Source of the DNA: Proteles cristata cristata
Taxonomy: Eukaryota; Chordata; Mammalia; Carnivora; Hyaenidae
NCBI GenBank assembly: GCA_017311185.1
Contig: JAESUZ010000424.1
Location: 124,001-188,000, forward strand
Length of the DNA stretch: 64,000 nt
Reading direction: 5' to 3'
Part shown: positions 42,544 through 53,788 of the stretch, piece after piece
How the letters are laid out: every line of letters starts with the position of its first letter
Position numbering within the stretch: position 1 is the first letter of the stretch
Translations under genes and position numbers: made by a program
Notes under the pieces: generated by a model
Seen by the model: only the letters and a program-made list of their open reading frames with translations
Told to the model about the DNA's origin: nothing
The model's database searches: none

Positions 42544-43955
42544 CCAGCAGAGGGTTTTTTAATGGATGGGTGTTATAGGTTGTTGAATGCTTTTGCTACA
42601 TCTATTGAAATAATCATTTGGTGCTTATCCTGTTATTGATGTGTTTGCAAATATTATTCAGTTGATTGTTTTGTGACTATTGAACCACCCTTGTCTCCCA
42701 GGAATTAGTCCCACTTGACTGTGGTATATGATTGTTTTTAATGTGTTGTTGGGTTCGGTTTGCTAATATTTTGTTGAGGATTTTTGCATCTCTATTTATA
42801 AGAAATATTGGCCTGTAGTTCACTATATAAGTGAATAAGTGATATAAGTATTGCTACCCTGGTTTTCTTTTGACACCTGTTTGCATGATAAATATTCCTT
42901 CATCACCTCACATTCAGTCTGCAGGTGTCTTTTGGTCTGAAATGAGTCTTTTGGAGTTTGTTGATTGTTTGTTTTTCCACTATGTTACCCCGTGTCTTTC
43001 CAGTGGAGCATTTAGTCTATTAACATTCAAAGTAATTATTGATAGATATGTTTTCATTGCCATTTTGTTACTTGTTTTGTAGTTGTTGCTATGGATTTTC
43101 TCTGATCCTTTCTTCTCTTGCTATCTTTCATGGTTTGTTGGCTTTTGTAAGTATATACTTGGATTCCTGTCTCTTTATTCTTTGCATGTCTATTACTGGT
43201 TTTTGATTTGTGGCTACCATTAGGTTTGTACATAATATCTTCTACGTATAGCAGTCTATTTTAAGTTGATAGTTGCTTAAGTTTGAACGCATTCTTTACT
43301 CCTTCACCCATGTTTTAGGTATATGGTGTCATATTTTGCATCCTTTTATTTTGTGAATCTCTTGACTGATTTTTATAGGTATACTTACTTTTATTGCTTT
43401 TGTGTTTCCTACTTTTCTTACTCTTACTTATGGTCTTCTCTTTCCATGTAAGGAGTCTCCTTTCTTGTAGGGCTAGTTTAGTGGTAATGAACCCCTTTAG
43501 CTTTTGTTTGTCTGAGAAACTCTTTATCTCTCCTTGTACTCTGAATGATAGCCTTGCTGGATAGAATATTCTTGGCTGCAGAATATTCCCTTTCAGCACT
43601 TTCAGTGATCATGCTGTTCCCTTCTGGCCTGCAAAGTTTCTGCCAAAAAATCTGATAACCTCATGGAGTTTCCTTTGTTTGTAGCCTTCTTCTCTTACTA
43701 CTTTAAAGTTTGTTTATTTATCACTATGTTTTGCCATTTTAATTACTATGTGTCTTAGTGTGGACCTCTTTGGGTTGAATATTTGGGCGGATCTCTGTGC
43801 CTCCTGGATCTGCATATCTATTTCCTTCTCCAAATTAGGGAAGTTTTCAGCTATTATTTTTTCAAATAAATTTTCTGCCCCATTTTTTCTCTCTTCTTGT
43901 TCTGAGATCCCTATAACATGAATGTCATTATGCTTTATGGATTGTGAGTTTACCC

Positions 43956-45098
43956 TTAATTTCTTGACGAAGCATTATTTTCACAATTCTGATCCATTCC
44001 TTATGTCAGCTTTAAGCAGATATAGGACCAAGTGTGCTTATGATTACCTTGGACTTGAGGAAGGATTCCTATAAACTCGAGAGGCTAGGTAAACCATCTA
44101 GCGGGAGAGACAAGAAGCAGAGCTTGACAGATGGGAGGGTTTTGAGTTACATAGTCAAAAATTCCTCTATTTTTGTAGAAGTTTAACAATGTTGTGAAAT
44201 GCAACAGATTGATACGTTTACTTTCTCTGGGTATGACGAGTCAAGGAAAGGGCTGGAGCAGGGTGTAGAGTCACTTCTTACTCAAAAATCTTGGACCAAG
44301 TCTTTACCTTCAAATACGCTGCAAGACCATGAATAAGTTCTTATCCTAGCCAGTTACCACCTGTCTTTATCATTTGGGGGAAAGGACTAGACTCTTCCAG
44401 GCATGAGTTTCCCAATCTGTCCTCTAAGGAAATTGTAAGATGATCTTGTAAGATTCCATCTTTCAAGCTTTAAGAGTTGGGCCAAACCAGAAGTATTGCT
44501 TGATGCATAAGAAGAGAGGCAAAGTGACCTACGTCCCAAGACACACCAGGTGTGGGTTGAGAGAAGTAACTGTGCACAGGTGTAAGTTCACTGAGACTAT
44601 GACCTCCCTGTTCAAAGAATTTACCTGTGTCTTCAGGACCTACGCCCAAATTTATGACCCGAAGGATCAGAAAACACTGGATTCTTAATGGGAATTTCAG
44701 ATACTGTGGATACTAGGCATTTCTATTGGACCCAGTGGCAAGCCAGGAGTTTTTTCAAAAGAAGAGTTATTTCCAGAGTGGGCAAGGGGCCTCTGTTATG
44801 ATTTTTTCTCTGAGTTTCGCAGCATCCCACCTTCCCCAGGAACTTCAGGGTAGGTCAGAAGGTCAGAAAGGCTTGCCCCAGAAGGAGCTGTGTCTTGCTC
44901 TGGACCACTCACAGCTGGACACCTTGTATATTACTATGTACATGGCAGGGACAGTACACCCAAATTTAGGATATATTGCCTCTGAAGCCAAAAAAGCTCA
45001 ACATGAATTAATGCTTCTTCCTAGTTCAAGAAATCCCATTTAGAATAACAGCTGTAATTGGAATCAATCCCCGATTAAGCTTATTTCACATCATTTCA
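43956..45098. other. single-copy-like sequence, no gene recognised
   Basis: About 1.1 kb free of recognised repeats. Frames of 62 residues (44500-44688 plus) and 105 residues (44726-45043 plus) exist, but I recognise neither product. Confidence 0.4.
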
Positions 45099-45290
45099 GT
45101 GCTTCTCTACCAAGAGCAATTTTGTTGCCCAGAGGACATTTTGCGATGTCTGGAGACACTGTCACAAATGGAGGGGCTGTGCTATTGGAATCTAGTGGCT
45201 AGGGGCCAGGGATGCTGCTCAGCATTGCACAAAGCAAGAATTATCCATCCTCAGCTATTAGCAGAACCAGGATTGGAGAGCCCTGCTCTG
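45099..45290 (+). mobile_element. MER5A-like DNA transposon (hAT-Charlie)
   Basis: 'ttctctaccaagagcaattttgttgcccagaggacattttgcgatgtctggagacactgtcacaaatggaggggctgtgctattggaatctagtggctaggggccagggatgctgctcagcattgcacaa' tracks MER5A through its length. A non-autonomous fossil. The 172-residue frame at 45099-45617 starts in it and is not a gene. Confidence 0.9.
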
Positions 45291-46403
45291 AGATCTTCTG
45301 TCTTGAGACAAGTCCTAGCAGAACAAGTGGCTTTAACGGATTTGTGGTCGGGATTGCCATCTGCCTCTGCTGCATCTTTGATGGTGGTGCTGCCTTCTGT
45401 TTTCATAGGGAGAAGTTGTTCCAGGAAAAATGGAGGATTCTGCCGTTTGCCAAAGGCATCTCTTGTTACTATACATTTAGGCATTGTGGAAGTGACTGCA
45501 GCATGTGTTCACATGTCCACTGGGCCACTGAATGAGTTTATGTATCCTCTGGGTCACTGTGGGATAGATACGGTGCCAAACATCATTTATCACTTACCCC
45601 ATGCTCCCCCACTTTAACTGGTGGCCCACAGGGCACGCCTTGCTAGCTCAGAGCTGGATTCAGTAATTTCCAAAGATCTGGGACTCTCCTCCCCTCAGTG
45701 CACAGTTACGCTACTCAGTGGCTGCCACCTGCACTTCTGTATTCTTTATGTTCCCTGTAATTGGCAACTGCAGGAGACCTTGGGGCTTCTATATCCATGG
45801 GGCTTCAATGTCAGCTTCATTCCAGACAACCAAAAATGACAGCTTAAGCAACTGACTTGTCCCCTTGCGCCGTGACTTCCAGTGTCCCAGTGTCTGAAGG
45901 CAATTGGATACAAGTCACGTAGCCAAGCTTAGATTCCACATTCCTGTGGGGAGCGGTTTCCTGAATTCACTTTCGGTACCACTTACTTGGTTGTTGTTCT
46001 GTTATAGATATTAGTATTCACTTTAGGTGTTTAAAGCACAAGGGACTTTATTGAGGGATATAGCTATCATACTGAATTATTGGAAGTTTTGAATAAAATA
46101 AACCTAGGCCGAGCTTCCAACACCACACTGTAGAACTGGACCAGTGTGGGAAATGTGACCTCTCCATGACTACTGAGCTGCTCTCCTGGTTCCGGCTCCA
46201 AGATCTATCATGTCAGGCCATAATTTGCACTGGCATAGTGGATATTACACACACTCTATTGCCCCAAAGCTTAGTTTGATTTTTAAGGTCTCATGAAAGT
46301 TTATCTGAATGGAAGAACCTACATTACATATAAACTCTAGCTGCAAGGGAGCTGCAGAGGGGTCTGAGAAATGTAGTGTTTAGCTCTCAGGTTACTACAA
46401 TGC
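45291..46403. other. non-coding, with a possible old repeat near the end
   Basis: No gene is recognised. 'aactctagctgcaagggagctgcagaggggtctgagaaatgtagtgtttagct' (46335-46388) resembles a line of an old mammalian repeat, family not resolved. Confidence 0.4.
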
Positions 46404-46880
46404 AAAAAGCAAGAAGATGTGATATATACACAATGGAATATTATTCAGCTTGAGAAAGAAGGAAATCCTGCTGTTGACAATACCATGGATGGACCTTGAG
46501 GACATGATACTAAATGAGATGAGAGTATACTATCATTCATATGTGGGATCTGAAAAAAAATCCAAACTCATAGAAACAGAGTGCAAAACAGAGGATGGGG
46601 AGTTGGGGGCATAGGACAGATGCTGTTTAAGGGGATAAATTTACGAGTAGAGTAAATAAGCCCTGGAGAGCTAATAATAATTAAACTTGCTAGGAGCCTG
46701 GAAATGATTTCAAGCGCTAAAAAGAAATGACCATTATGTAATGTGATAGAGGTGCAACATTTGGAATAATGGCAATCATTACCATATGTAGATATATGAA
46801 ATTAACATGTCATATACCTTCAATGTACTCAATATTATATGTCAAATATATTTTGATAAAATGTAAATATAAAAAAAAAG
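46404..46880 (+). mobile_element. old LINE-1 3' end (L1M-like), plus strand
   Basis: 'gatgtgatatatacacaatggaatattattcagcttgagaaagaaggaaatcctg', 'acatgatactaaatgagatg', 'catatgtgggatctgaaaaaaaatccaaactcatagaaacagag', 'atgtcatataccttcaatgtactcaatattatatgtcaa' and an A tail. Strongly diverged, hence old. Confidence 0.88.
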
Positions 46881-47580
46881 CCTGAAGAAAAATCCAACAA
46901 ACAAATACTGGAGGTGGATTGACATGGCTGTTGAATGAGCCAGTCTTCAATATTTACTACAGTATGCAAAACAGAATTTTATGTAAGGCTGAAATGAGCC
47001 AGCATGTCCTGGTACAGCCATACTAACTACTGCAAGGTTGAGTTCCTTCATTTCACGTGTAAACGAGCCCTGCCTCAGAGCCCTCAAGGGCCTCACAGTT
47101 GCCCTGGCCACTGTGCCCCTCACTTGGAATCTTTGAATTTTCTCAATTTTCGAATAATTTAAGGATTCATGCCTGGCACAGAGCTATGGGCTGCCATCTG
47201 CTCTATTTGTGTGTTTGTGTCCAAGACCCTCAGGGACCCTACACCTCTGCCTCTTGGATACCTGCTATTTGCTCCCTGCCGTGGGTTTCAGAGGGTCGGT
47301 CTGCTCCACCGATCCTCACCAGCTTCTGGGAAGTACTGGTGCCGTCTGCCATAGGGACGCCCTGGTCCCCACAAGCCTCCTACCTGCCTAAACCAGCTTT
47401 CCATGGCTTCTGGGCCATTCATGTGTCTCCTTCTGGCCAAAAGGGCTCAGAAGCGGTGGGGAATCAGCAATGGTAGCACTGGTGCCCCAATGGGCAAATG
47501 CCTGGTGCCCTCTGGGCCCACGAAATCGTGGTCGTGCCCTCTTACAGAAATTGTGCTCTCCTTAAGACTTTGGTTATAAG
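46881..47580. other. non-coding spacer
   Basis: No repeat is recognised. A 125-residue frame (47099-47476 plus) has no known domain. Confidence 0.4.
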
Positions 47581-47591
47581 AAAGCTGGGGT

Positions 47592-47824
47592 GGGGCGCCT
47601 GGGTGGTTTAGTCGGTTAAGCGTCCGACTTTTGCTTGGGTCGTGATCTCGTGGTTCGTGGGTTCGAGCCCCGCGTCGGGCTCTGTGCTGACTGCCAGCTC
47701 AGAGCCTGGAGCCTGTTTTGGTCTGTGGCTCCCTCTTTCTCTGACCCTCCCCTGCTCACGCTGTCTCTCTCTCTCTCTCTCCTAGAAATAAATAAAAAAA
47801 AAATTAAAAAAAAAAAAAAAAAAA
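47592..47824 (+). mobile_element. young CanSINE, plus strand
   Basis: GGGGCGCCTGGGTGGTTTAGTCGG, GGGTTCGAGCCCCGCGTCGGGC, the CTGACTGCCAGCTCAGAGCC form, a TCCTAGAAATAAAT end and a tail of over 20 A. Exact 11-bp duplication AAAGCTGGGGT at 47581-47591 and 47825-47835. Confidence 0.96.
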
Positions 47825-47835
47825 AAAGCTGGGGT

Positions 47836-48105
47836 ACTATACACATAGCATTGGCCCAGGCCAACCATGTTCTGAAAGAAGATTCATTTGGGTCCTATAA
47901 TTGGTATTCTCCTCCCCTTGTCATTTTACAAAGGAGGAAACAAGCACAGAGAAGATACTTCATACCAAAGCAGTAGAGGAGGCAGCTCAGCCTCGAAGCT
48001 GTCCTTAACCACACGAGTGTGCCATTGCTCCTGGACCCTGAGTGGTTGGGTTTGATTTTAAATATGACATCCCAACAAGCATCCTTGAAGACTTATTTGT
48101 TTATT
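47836..48105. other. non-coding spacer
   Basis: A short stretch between a young SINE and an old LTR; nothing recognised. Confidence 0.4.
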
Positions 48106-48106
48106 A

Positions 48107-48540
48107 GTTTCCTAGTGCTGCCGAAACATATGACCATGGACTTGGTGACTTAAAACAACCCAAATTTATTTTCATATAGTCTTGTAAATTGGAAGTCCGG
48201 TCAGGTTCACTGGGCTAAAATCAGGGCTTTGGCGGGCATTCCTTCTAGAGCCTCTCGGGGTGAATCCATTTCCTTTCCTTTTCCGCTTTCCGTGGGTCAC
48301 TGGCTTTCTTGGCTCGTGGCACCTCTTTGCATCACACTGACATTCCTTCTTCTGTCACATTTGCTTCTTTCTCACTGCCCCTCCTGTCTCCTGCTTCGAA
48401 AGCTGACTATGTTGGGCCCACCTGCAGCATCTAGGATCATCTCTCCCCTTCCCAAATCCTTAATGAATTCACATTTACAGAGTTCCTTTTTCCATGTCAG
48501 TTAATATGTCTGCAGATTTGTGGGATTAGGACATGGATGT
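48107..48540 (-). mobile_element. MLT1-like MaLR LTR, minus strand
   Basis: 'tagtttcctagtgctgccgaaacatatgaccatggacttggtgacttaaaacaacccaaatttatt' at the start, then 'ggcgggcattccttctagagcctctcggggtgaatcc', 'ggctttcttggctcgtggc', 'gggcccacctgcagcatctaggatcatctctcc', 'gattaggacatggatgttttc'. Nearly full length and inactive. Confidence 0.8.
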
Positions 48541-49706
48541 TTTCAGGGCTTGAATGATAATATTGTTACTGGTAATTTTGAATATGTAAAAATCTCAATA
48601 CCGTGAGGACCAGGACAGTTTCGAAGGTATCTGCTTTTAGTTCAGTAGAAACTAGATATTCAGTGAATATCCAGCACCATGACACATATAGCTGATAAAT
48701 TCTCCAAGACTATGCTACCCAGCGACCGTGAAATTAATGGGGGAATTTGTTGGGAGAGATTGATGCATTTGTCCATGTGGACAGTACCTTAGCCTAGGCA
48801 TGTATTTTAAGCTGACAGGTGTTATAAGATTTTCTTAGTTGGTTCATAACATGTACAATTTAGTTTATCTAGAAGATAAAAGGGAATATGAGAACTGATC
48901 TCTATGTGGATTCATGTATTATGTTTTGCAGGTGTATAGGTTGTTAAATATTATTAATATCCCCCAACAATAAGTACTTGAAGGGCTCATTCTAGTAGAG
49001 GAGATGAGTCATGTGAAGACACAATTACACCGTGTTGTGCTCTATGCAGGGGTGGCAGAGGTTGTGATGGAGAGCATGGAGAGGCATTCGGGGAAGCTTT
49101 CCAATGGAGGTGGGTGGGTCTTAGACAAGCTGGAAGCAAAGAATAGGAACTTACCAAGCGGACCAGGTGGAGGGCCTTTTGCACAAAATAGCAATATTGG
49201 AAGCCCACAGGGTGTTTTGGACTTTGTGGTATTAATATGGTGGATGGTGTGAAGGGGCGTAAGGGGAGGAGGTTTGGGGTAAGGAGGGAGGAGAAAGCCT
49301 GGTGCCCCGAAGCAACACAACCAGGTGGGATCTGGTCAGTTCACAGTATTCACACCATTGTGTGACGACTCTCAGTCCGTCTCCTGCTTGGGCTGTGTGC
49401 AGCTCTAAACACTGTAAACCATGCGAAACTCTTAGCTTTTTATTATGCAAAATACCAAGAATACACAAAGGTAGACAGAACTGTCAAATGGAGTCTCTAT
49501 GTTGGTATCACCCACCCGAACAGTTACCCACATTCTCTGACAGTTTGGGAGAATCGTTTTTTATTTATTATTCTCCATTGTTGTTGTGGCTCAAGGATTT
49601 TAAAGCAAATACCAAACACCCCATTGTTTCACCCACAAATGTATCAGTGTAGAGCTTATTTATTTATTTATCGTACTTTTGGCTTCATAATTTTTCTGTT
49701 CACTTC
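48541..49706. other. non-coding spacer, possibly including old transposon sequence
   Basis: No gene. 'ggattttaaagcaaataccaaacaccccattgtttcacccacaaatgtatcagtg' (49593-49648) resembles a common old repeat whose family I cannot fix. A (TTTA)n patch lies at 49659-49672. Confidence 0.4.
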
Positions 49707-49722
49707 AGTAGAAACGTGATTT

Positions 49723-50377
49723 TTTTATTTTTATTTTTTATTTTATTTTTTTACAAATAGTTTATTGTCAAATTAGTTTCCACATAACACCCAGTGCTCA
49801 TCCCCACAAGTGTCCTCCTCCATGCCCATCCCCCTCCCCCCCCACATCCATCAGTCCTCAGTTTTTGTCAGCATTCAAGAGTCTCTCATGGTTTGCCTCT
49901 CTCCCTTTCCCCCACCATTTCCACCCTTCTTCTCCCCCTTGTTCCTCCGTCAAGTTCCTCCTAATCCTCCTATACGTGCAAATATATGATATTTGTCCTT
50001 CTCTGCCTGACTTATTTCGCTCAGCATAACACCCTCAAGGTCCATCCATGTTGCTACACATGGCCAGATTTCATTCTTTCTCATTGCCATGGAGTATTCC
50101 GTCATATAGATAAACCACATCTTCTTGATCCATTCATCTGTTGATGGACACTTAGACTCTTTCCATGTTTTAGCTATTGTGGAGAGTGCTGCTATGAACA
50201 TTGGGGTACATGTGCCCCTATGCCTCAGCATTTCTGTATCCCTTGGGTAAATTCCTCGCAGTGCTATTGCTGGGTCATAGGGGAGTTCTATTGTTAGTTT
50301 CCTGAGGAACCTCCACACTGTTTTCCAGAGGGGCTGTGCCAGTTTACATTCCCACCAACAGTGTAGGAGGGTGCCCG
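49723..50377 (-). mobile_element. LINE-1 3' end, minus strand, 5'-truncated, inside a CNPY2 retrocopy
   Basis: T-rich tail, 3' UTR and ORF2 C-terminus (minus strand [56 protein letters not shown]). Duplication AGTAGAAACGTGATTT (49707-49722) against AGTAAAAACGTGATTT (50378-50393), one mismatch. The insertion site is the 3' UTR of the CNPY2 processed pseudogene. Confidence 0.95.
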
Positions 50378-50393
50378 AGTAAAAACGTGATTT

Positions 50394-50963
50394 AAAAGGC
50401 ATTGCCACCCTCCTCGCCTCCTGGGAGTGTTCCAGCAAGCCTGTCCGTCCGGGCCAATCCAGAGGTTCAGCGCTCATCCAGCGATATGCGCAGGGCTGGT
50501 CACATAGATCTGTCGCTTCCTACAGAGTTCGCCTTAAAAATTGCCTGCCTCTTGGGGAAAGAATTCAATGAGCCCATCCTCCTGTTCCTCACGATGCTGT
50601 CTCACTGCAAACTCGAGAATGCCCCTGATGTCTGAATCAGTTCCGATGCCCTGTATGTCCAGTCCATTGGATTCTCCATCCTGGCCCACTACCCGAACGT
50701 AGTTCTTGTGGTGGGTGGAAGGGTCGATCTGTTGTCTGTACTCCTTCATCCAGTCACATACTTCCTTCAGCAGCTCTGTGAGGCGGGCCTCTGAGCGAGT
50801 GTCAGGATTGGCTACCATCTGGATGGATTCAGAAAGAGCCCATCTGAATGGTCTTCTTGGGATCCACCAGAGCCCTGCACCCTCCTGTAGGTCTGGGGTC
50901 CTCTGACCCTAGGAAATTGCAGCAGGGTCCCCAGAGGCAGGGCCAGCTGATCCCACCTTTCAT
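50394..50963 (-). pseudogene. CNPY2: processed pseudogene of CNPY2 (canopy FGF signalling regulator 2)
   Basis: CNPY2 is a small saposin-like ER protein with an HDEL-type tail. The minus-strand frame 50818-50534 is clearly CNPY2: EARLTELLKEVCDWMKEY, then DPSTHHKNYVRVVGQDGES, then ELIEFFPQEA-like sequence. It continues upstream as PKKTIQMGSF then a stop then I-H-P-D-G (the Arg codon became TGA near 50827), CRALVD joined directly to PKKT (about 10 codons deleted between two VD codons), and a signal-peptide remnant whose ATG lies at 50963-50961. Downstream TAA and frameshifts break the C-terminus; the former stop is near 50467. Absence of introns shows a retrocopy. The 3' UTR ('aggagggtggcaatgcctttta' on minus) runs into the L1 at 50377. 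It is dead in at least three ways. Confidence 0.9.
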
Positions 50964-51149
50964 CTATAATGGAGTTGCTCCACCTCAGCTCTCAGGGCCC
51001 CCGTTGTGGCCCTGGACTCACTTTAGCTCTTGACCCCCTGGCTGTGAGGGAGTGGTGTAATAAGTAAAGACTTACAAAACATCATTACAGTATTATCACA
51101 TGCATCCAATAATAATTTCTCAATATCTCTAGTATTCATGCCAAGCCTC
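50964..51149. other. probable 5' UTR of the CNPY2 retrocopy and flank
   Basis: Part of this may be CNPY2 5' UTR, but I cannot match it from memory and no target duplication was fixed. Confidence 0.35.
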
Positions 51150-51364
51150 TTTTAAAAAAATTTTTGAATGCTTATTTATTTTTGACAGAGAAATAGACAG
51201 AACCTGAGTGGGGGAGGGGCCAAGAGAGAGGGAGAATCTGAAACAGGCTCCGGGTTCTGAGCTGTCAGCACAGAGCCTGATGCGGGGCTCTAACCTGTGA
51301 ACCATGAGACCATGACCAGACCTGAAGTCAGATGCTTAACCGACTGAGCCACCCAGGTGCCCCT
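51150..51364 (-). mobile_element. CanSINE, minus strand
   Basis: TTTGAATGCTTATTTATTTTTGACAGAG tail, body, head GAGCCACCCAGGTGCCCC. Confidence 0.93.
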
Positions 51365-51924
51365 GCCCATGTCTTTTTGTTTAAACATTAAAAAAAACCA
51401 AACGTGTTGGCTTGTTTGAACTGTGTATTACAATTGGTTGATGTGTAAATCTCTTTTAATCTGTAACGTTTCCACCTCCCCCCTGCTTTTTAAACCACCG
51501 TTTTATGGTGGTGGGAGAAACAGTGTCGTTTGTCCCGTTAGCATTTTCCCGTGTGAACTTGGGTGACCTCATCCTCATGGTGTCATTTAACAATTTCCTC
51601 TTTCCCTACTTTGTCTTTAACTTGTAGTTCGAGGCCAATGCTTGATTAGAATTAATTTCTTTTACAGGAATATTTCATAGGTGCTGCTGTGTAGTTTCAA
51701 TTCCATCACACCCAGGGGTATAATGTCTTGTTATCTCACATTTAGTGATGTTAGGATTGATCAATTAATTTGTCCTCATTTATTCACTACAAAATTCCCC
51801 ATCAATCTTTCACCTGATGTTTTTAGCATCCATTGATCATTGCTGCCTCAATGTACTATTTCTTTAAGAGCTCAAAATGGTGGCTTACTTTCTTTTATTC
51901 TGCATTTAAAAACCATAATTCCTT
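51365..51924. other. non-coding spacer
   Basis: No gene or repeat is recognised with confidence; the L1/MER-type phrasing near 51540-51700 is too diverged to assign. Confidence 0.4.
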
Positions 51925-52138
51925 GGGGGCACCTGGGTGGCTCAGTCAATTGAGTGTCCAACTTTGCCTCAGGTCATGATATTGCAGTTTGGGAGTTCAA
52001 GCCCTGTATGAGGCTCTGTGTGACAGCTCAGGGCCTGGAGTCTGCTTCAGATTCTGTGTCTCCCTCTCTCTCTGCCCCTCCCCTGCTCACGCTCTGTCTC
52101 TCTCTGTCTCTCAAAAAATGAATAAATGTTAAAAACTG
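51925..52138 (+). mobile_element. CanSINE, full length
   Basis: GGGGGCACCTGGGTGGCTCAGTC to AATGAATAAATGTTAAAA. Weak duplication ATAATTCCT before against AGAATTCCT after. Confidence 0.92.
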
Positions 52139-52149
52139 AACTAGAATTC

Positions 52150-53358
52150 CTCTCTAAAAATCACTATCATAAACTGTTTGATTGCTGTGGAATACAGTTT
52201 GTTCTTGAAAAGCAGGAATAATGATTTTTTCCCCCTTTATCAGTTTTCAAAGTGAGTTGGTGTCATTGCAACCTCCAGAAGTGACCAACATGTTTTTTGT
52301 TTTTATTTAAGTATCAGCATGAACTCATGGGTCGGAAATATTTTCTGTTTAAATCTATTGCAGTCATTTCTGCGTAAAACCACAATTATGACATCTAAAT
52401 AAGAAAATATAATTTGATTTTCTAAGACTCAGTTTGCCCACAGTGATTCAGCTGCTTATCTTTTACATAAAGGTATCTGTACACATGGGTACCTGTTTTT
52501 AATTCAAAGCAAAACCATAAACAGATACAAATAAAATAATAGAAACAAATAATGAAAGTTCTAAGGATTGCCTTCGATGTAGAAGAGCACTCAGGGTCGG
52601 GAGATAGTGTCAATCAGGGCATCCTTCTTAGAGGAGGTAAGTTGTGAATTAGGTGGCAAAGGAGTTGAAGGTTAAGGATTAGCAGAAAGAATGTGAGAAG
52701 CATCTTTAAGAGAGGACTTATAATGCCATGTTAGAAACATGAAGACGTTTGTCTCTGGGCTTTGGACAAGTCACCTTACCTACCTGACTGTGTTTCTTCA
52801 CCTGGGCACCTGCTTTCTGCTGTGATCTTCATATTCAAGTGTTGCACAGAGTGTGTCCAGATTTGGGATGCCTTTCCTGGAGGAGTTGATGAGGAGTCTT
52901 GATGGAGCACAGCTAGGGGTCCAGAGAGGGGCCCAGGGAAGCAGGTAAGGAATGAATAAGGAGGCCATAGGAGACAGTACCACCTCTACTTCCCACCCAG
53001 TTTCTCTGGACCCACCTTTGTGCCTCATCTCTTCTCTCAAGCACTTGGGATGCTCCAAGGACTTGTCTTGGGTGCTGGGCTGGTCCTGAAAGACTTGTAC
53101 TCAAAGCATCAAGGGTCAGAGCCACCCCCCACCCCCCACCAGGGAGGATTTGACAAACTCGGCCTGACTTGGGGCACCCCTCTCTGGCCACCTTTCCCAG
53201 GACCCTGGGAGTGAATCCACATGTGTCCCTCTATTGTCTTCTCTGTTTATCAGTTCTCTGGAGTCCTTAGTGGGACTTATCATATTCCAAATGGCTCATA
53301 TTTGCAGTTTGGAGTTTTGTAGGGATCCAGTAGTAATTTAAAAGGCATTTTTCTGAAC
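52150..53358. other. non-coding spacer
   Basis: About 1.2 kb without a recognised repeat. Frames of 63-92 residues occur on both strands around 52800-53200 without domains. Confidence 0.4.
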
Positions 53359-53362
53359 TTTT

Positions 53363-53476
53363 TAAAAACAATTTTTAAAATTTTTAAATAATGTCTACAC
53401 TCAATGGGGGGCTCAAACTTGCAGCCCCAAGGTCAAGAGTTATATGCTGTTCAGACTGAGCCAACCAGGTGCCCCC
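53363..53476 (-). mobile_element. short-type CanSINE, minus strand
   Basis: TTTAAATAATGTCTACACTCAATGGGGGGCTC to head GAGCCAACCAGGTGCCCC. Duplication ATTTTTCTGAACTTT before against ATTTTTCTAAGCTTT after. Confidence 0.88.
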
Positions 53477-53589
53477 AAATTTTTCTAAGCTTTAAAGCAG
53501 TCAAGGGACACGCAATTCCTTTGTGATTAAATTCTAATATATAACATTATTGTAATAGATTGCAACTTTTGTAATTTGTTTTTGTTTTC

Positions 53590-53668
53590 TTTCATTGTTT
53601 ATTGTCAAGTTGGTTTCCATATAACACCCAGTGCTCATCCCCACAAGTGCCCTCCTCCATGCCCATTA
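53590..53668 (-). mobile_element. LINE-1 3' end stub, minus strand
   Basis: 'cattgtttattgtcaagttggtttccatataacacccagtgctcatccccacaagtgccctcctccatgccc' is the last 78 or so bases of the same L1 type as the copies at 54.1, 55.3 and 59.8 kb, heavily 5'-truncated. Confidence 0.88.
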
Positions 53669-53788
53669 CAATGTATTAAGGTTTCTTTGGTCTAATTAGT
53701 TTTGCTAACTATGTATGACACTATAAAAGAATAATCTTATTTGGAGAGTATAAGGGTTAATATATTTCTTCCTTTTTCTTTTTTTTTT

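Larger units (their letters stand above)
39480..43955 (-). mobile_element. old LINE-1, minus strand, internally deleted and invaded by SINEs
   Basis: Read on the minus strand: ORF1 C-terminal domain (43960 to about 43430; LKGNILQPRIFYPARLSF, QKLKGFITTKLALQE), a shortened middle, ORF2 reverse-transcriptase region (about 42880-42545 and 41960-41515), the ORF2 C-terminus (40134-39811; CWRGCGEKGILTHWWWGC, LELPYDPVIALLGIYP) and the 3' UTR to about 39480. Most of the endonuclease and the early RT region are missing, because sequence passes from ORF2 at about 42840 to the ORF1 side with far too little between. A SINE (41236-41508) and three stacked SINEs (42025-42543) interrupt it. It is wholly inactive. 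Confidence 0.85.

Noticed and set aside
44500..44688. A 62-residue frame starting M-M-H-K-K-R-G-K
   Set aside because: The basic start looked gene-like, but nothing else in it or around it matched a protein I know.
45099..45617. A 172-residue plus-strand open frame
   Set aside because: Its first third is a MER5A-like transposon and the rest shows no domain.
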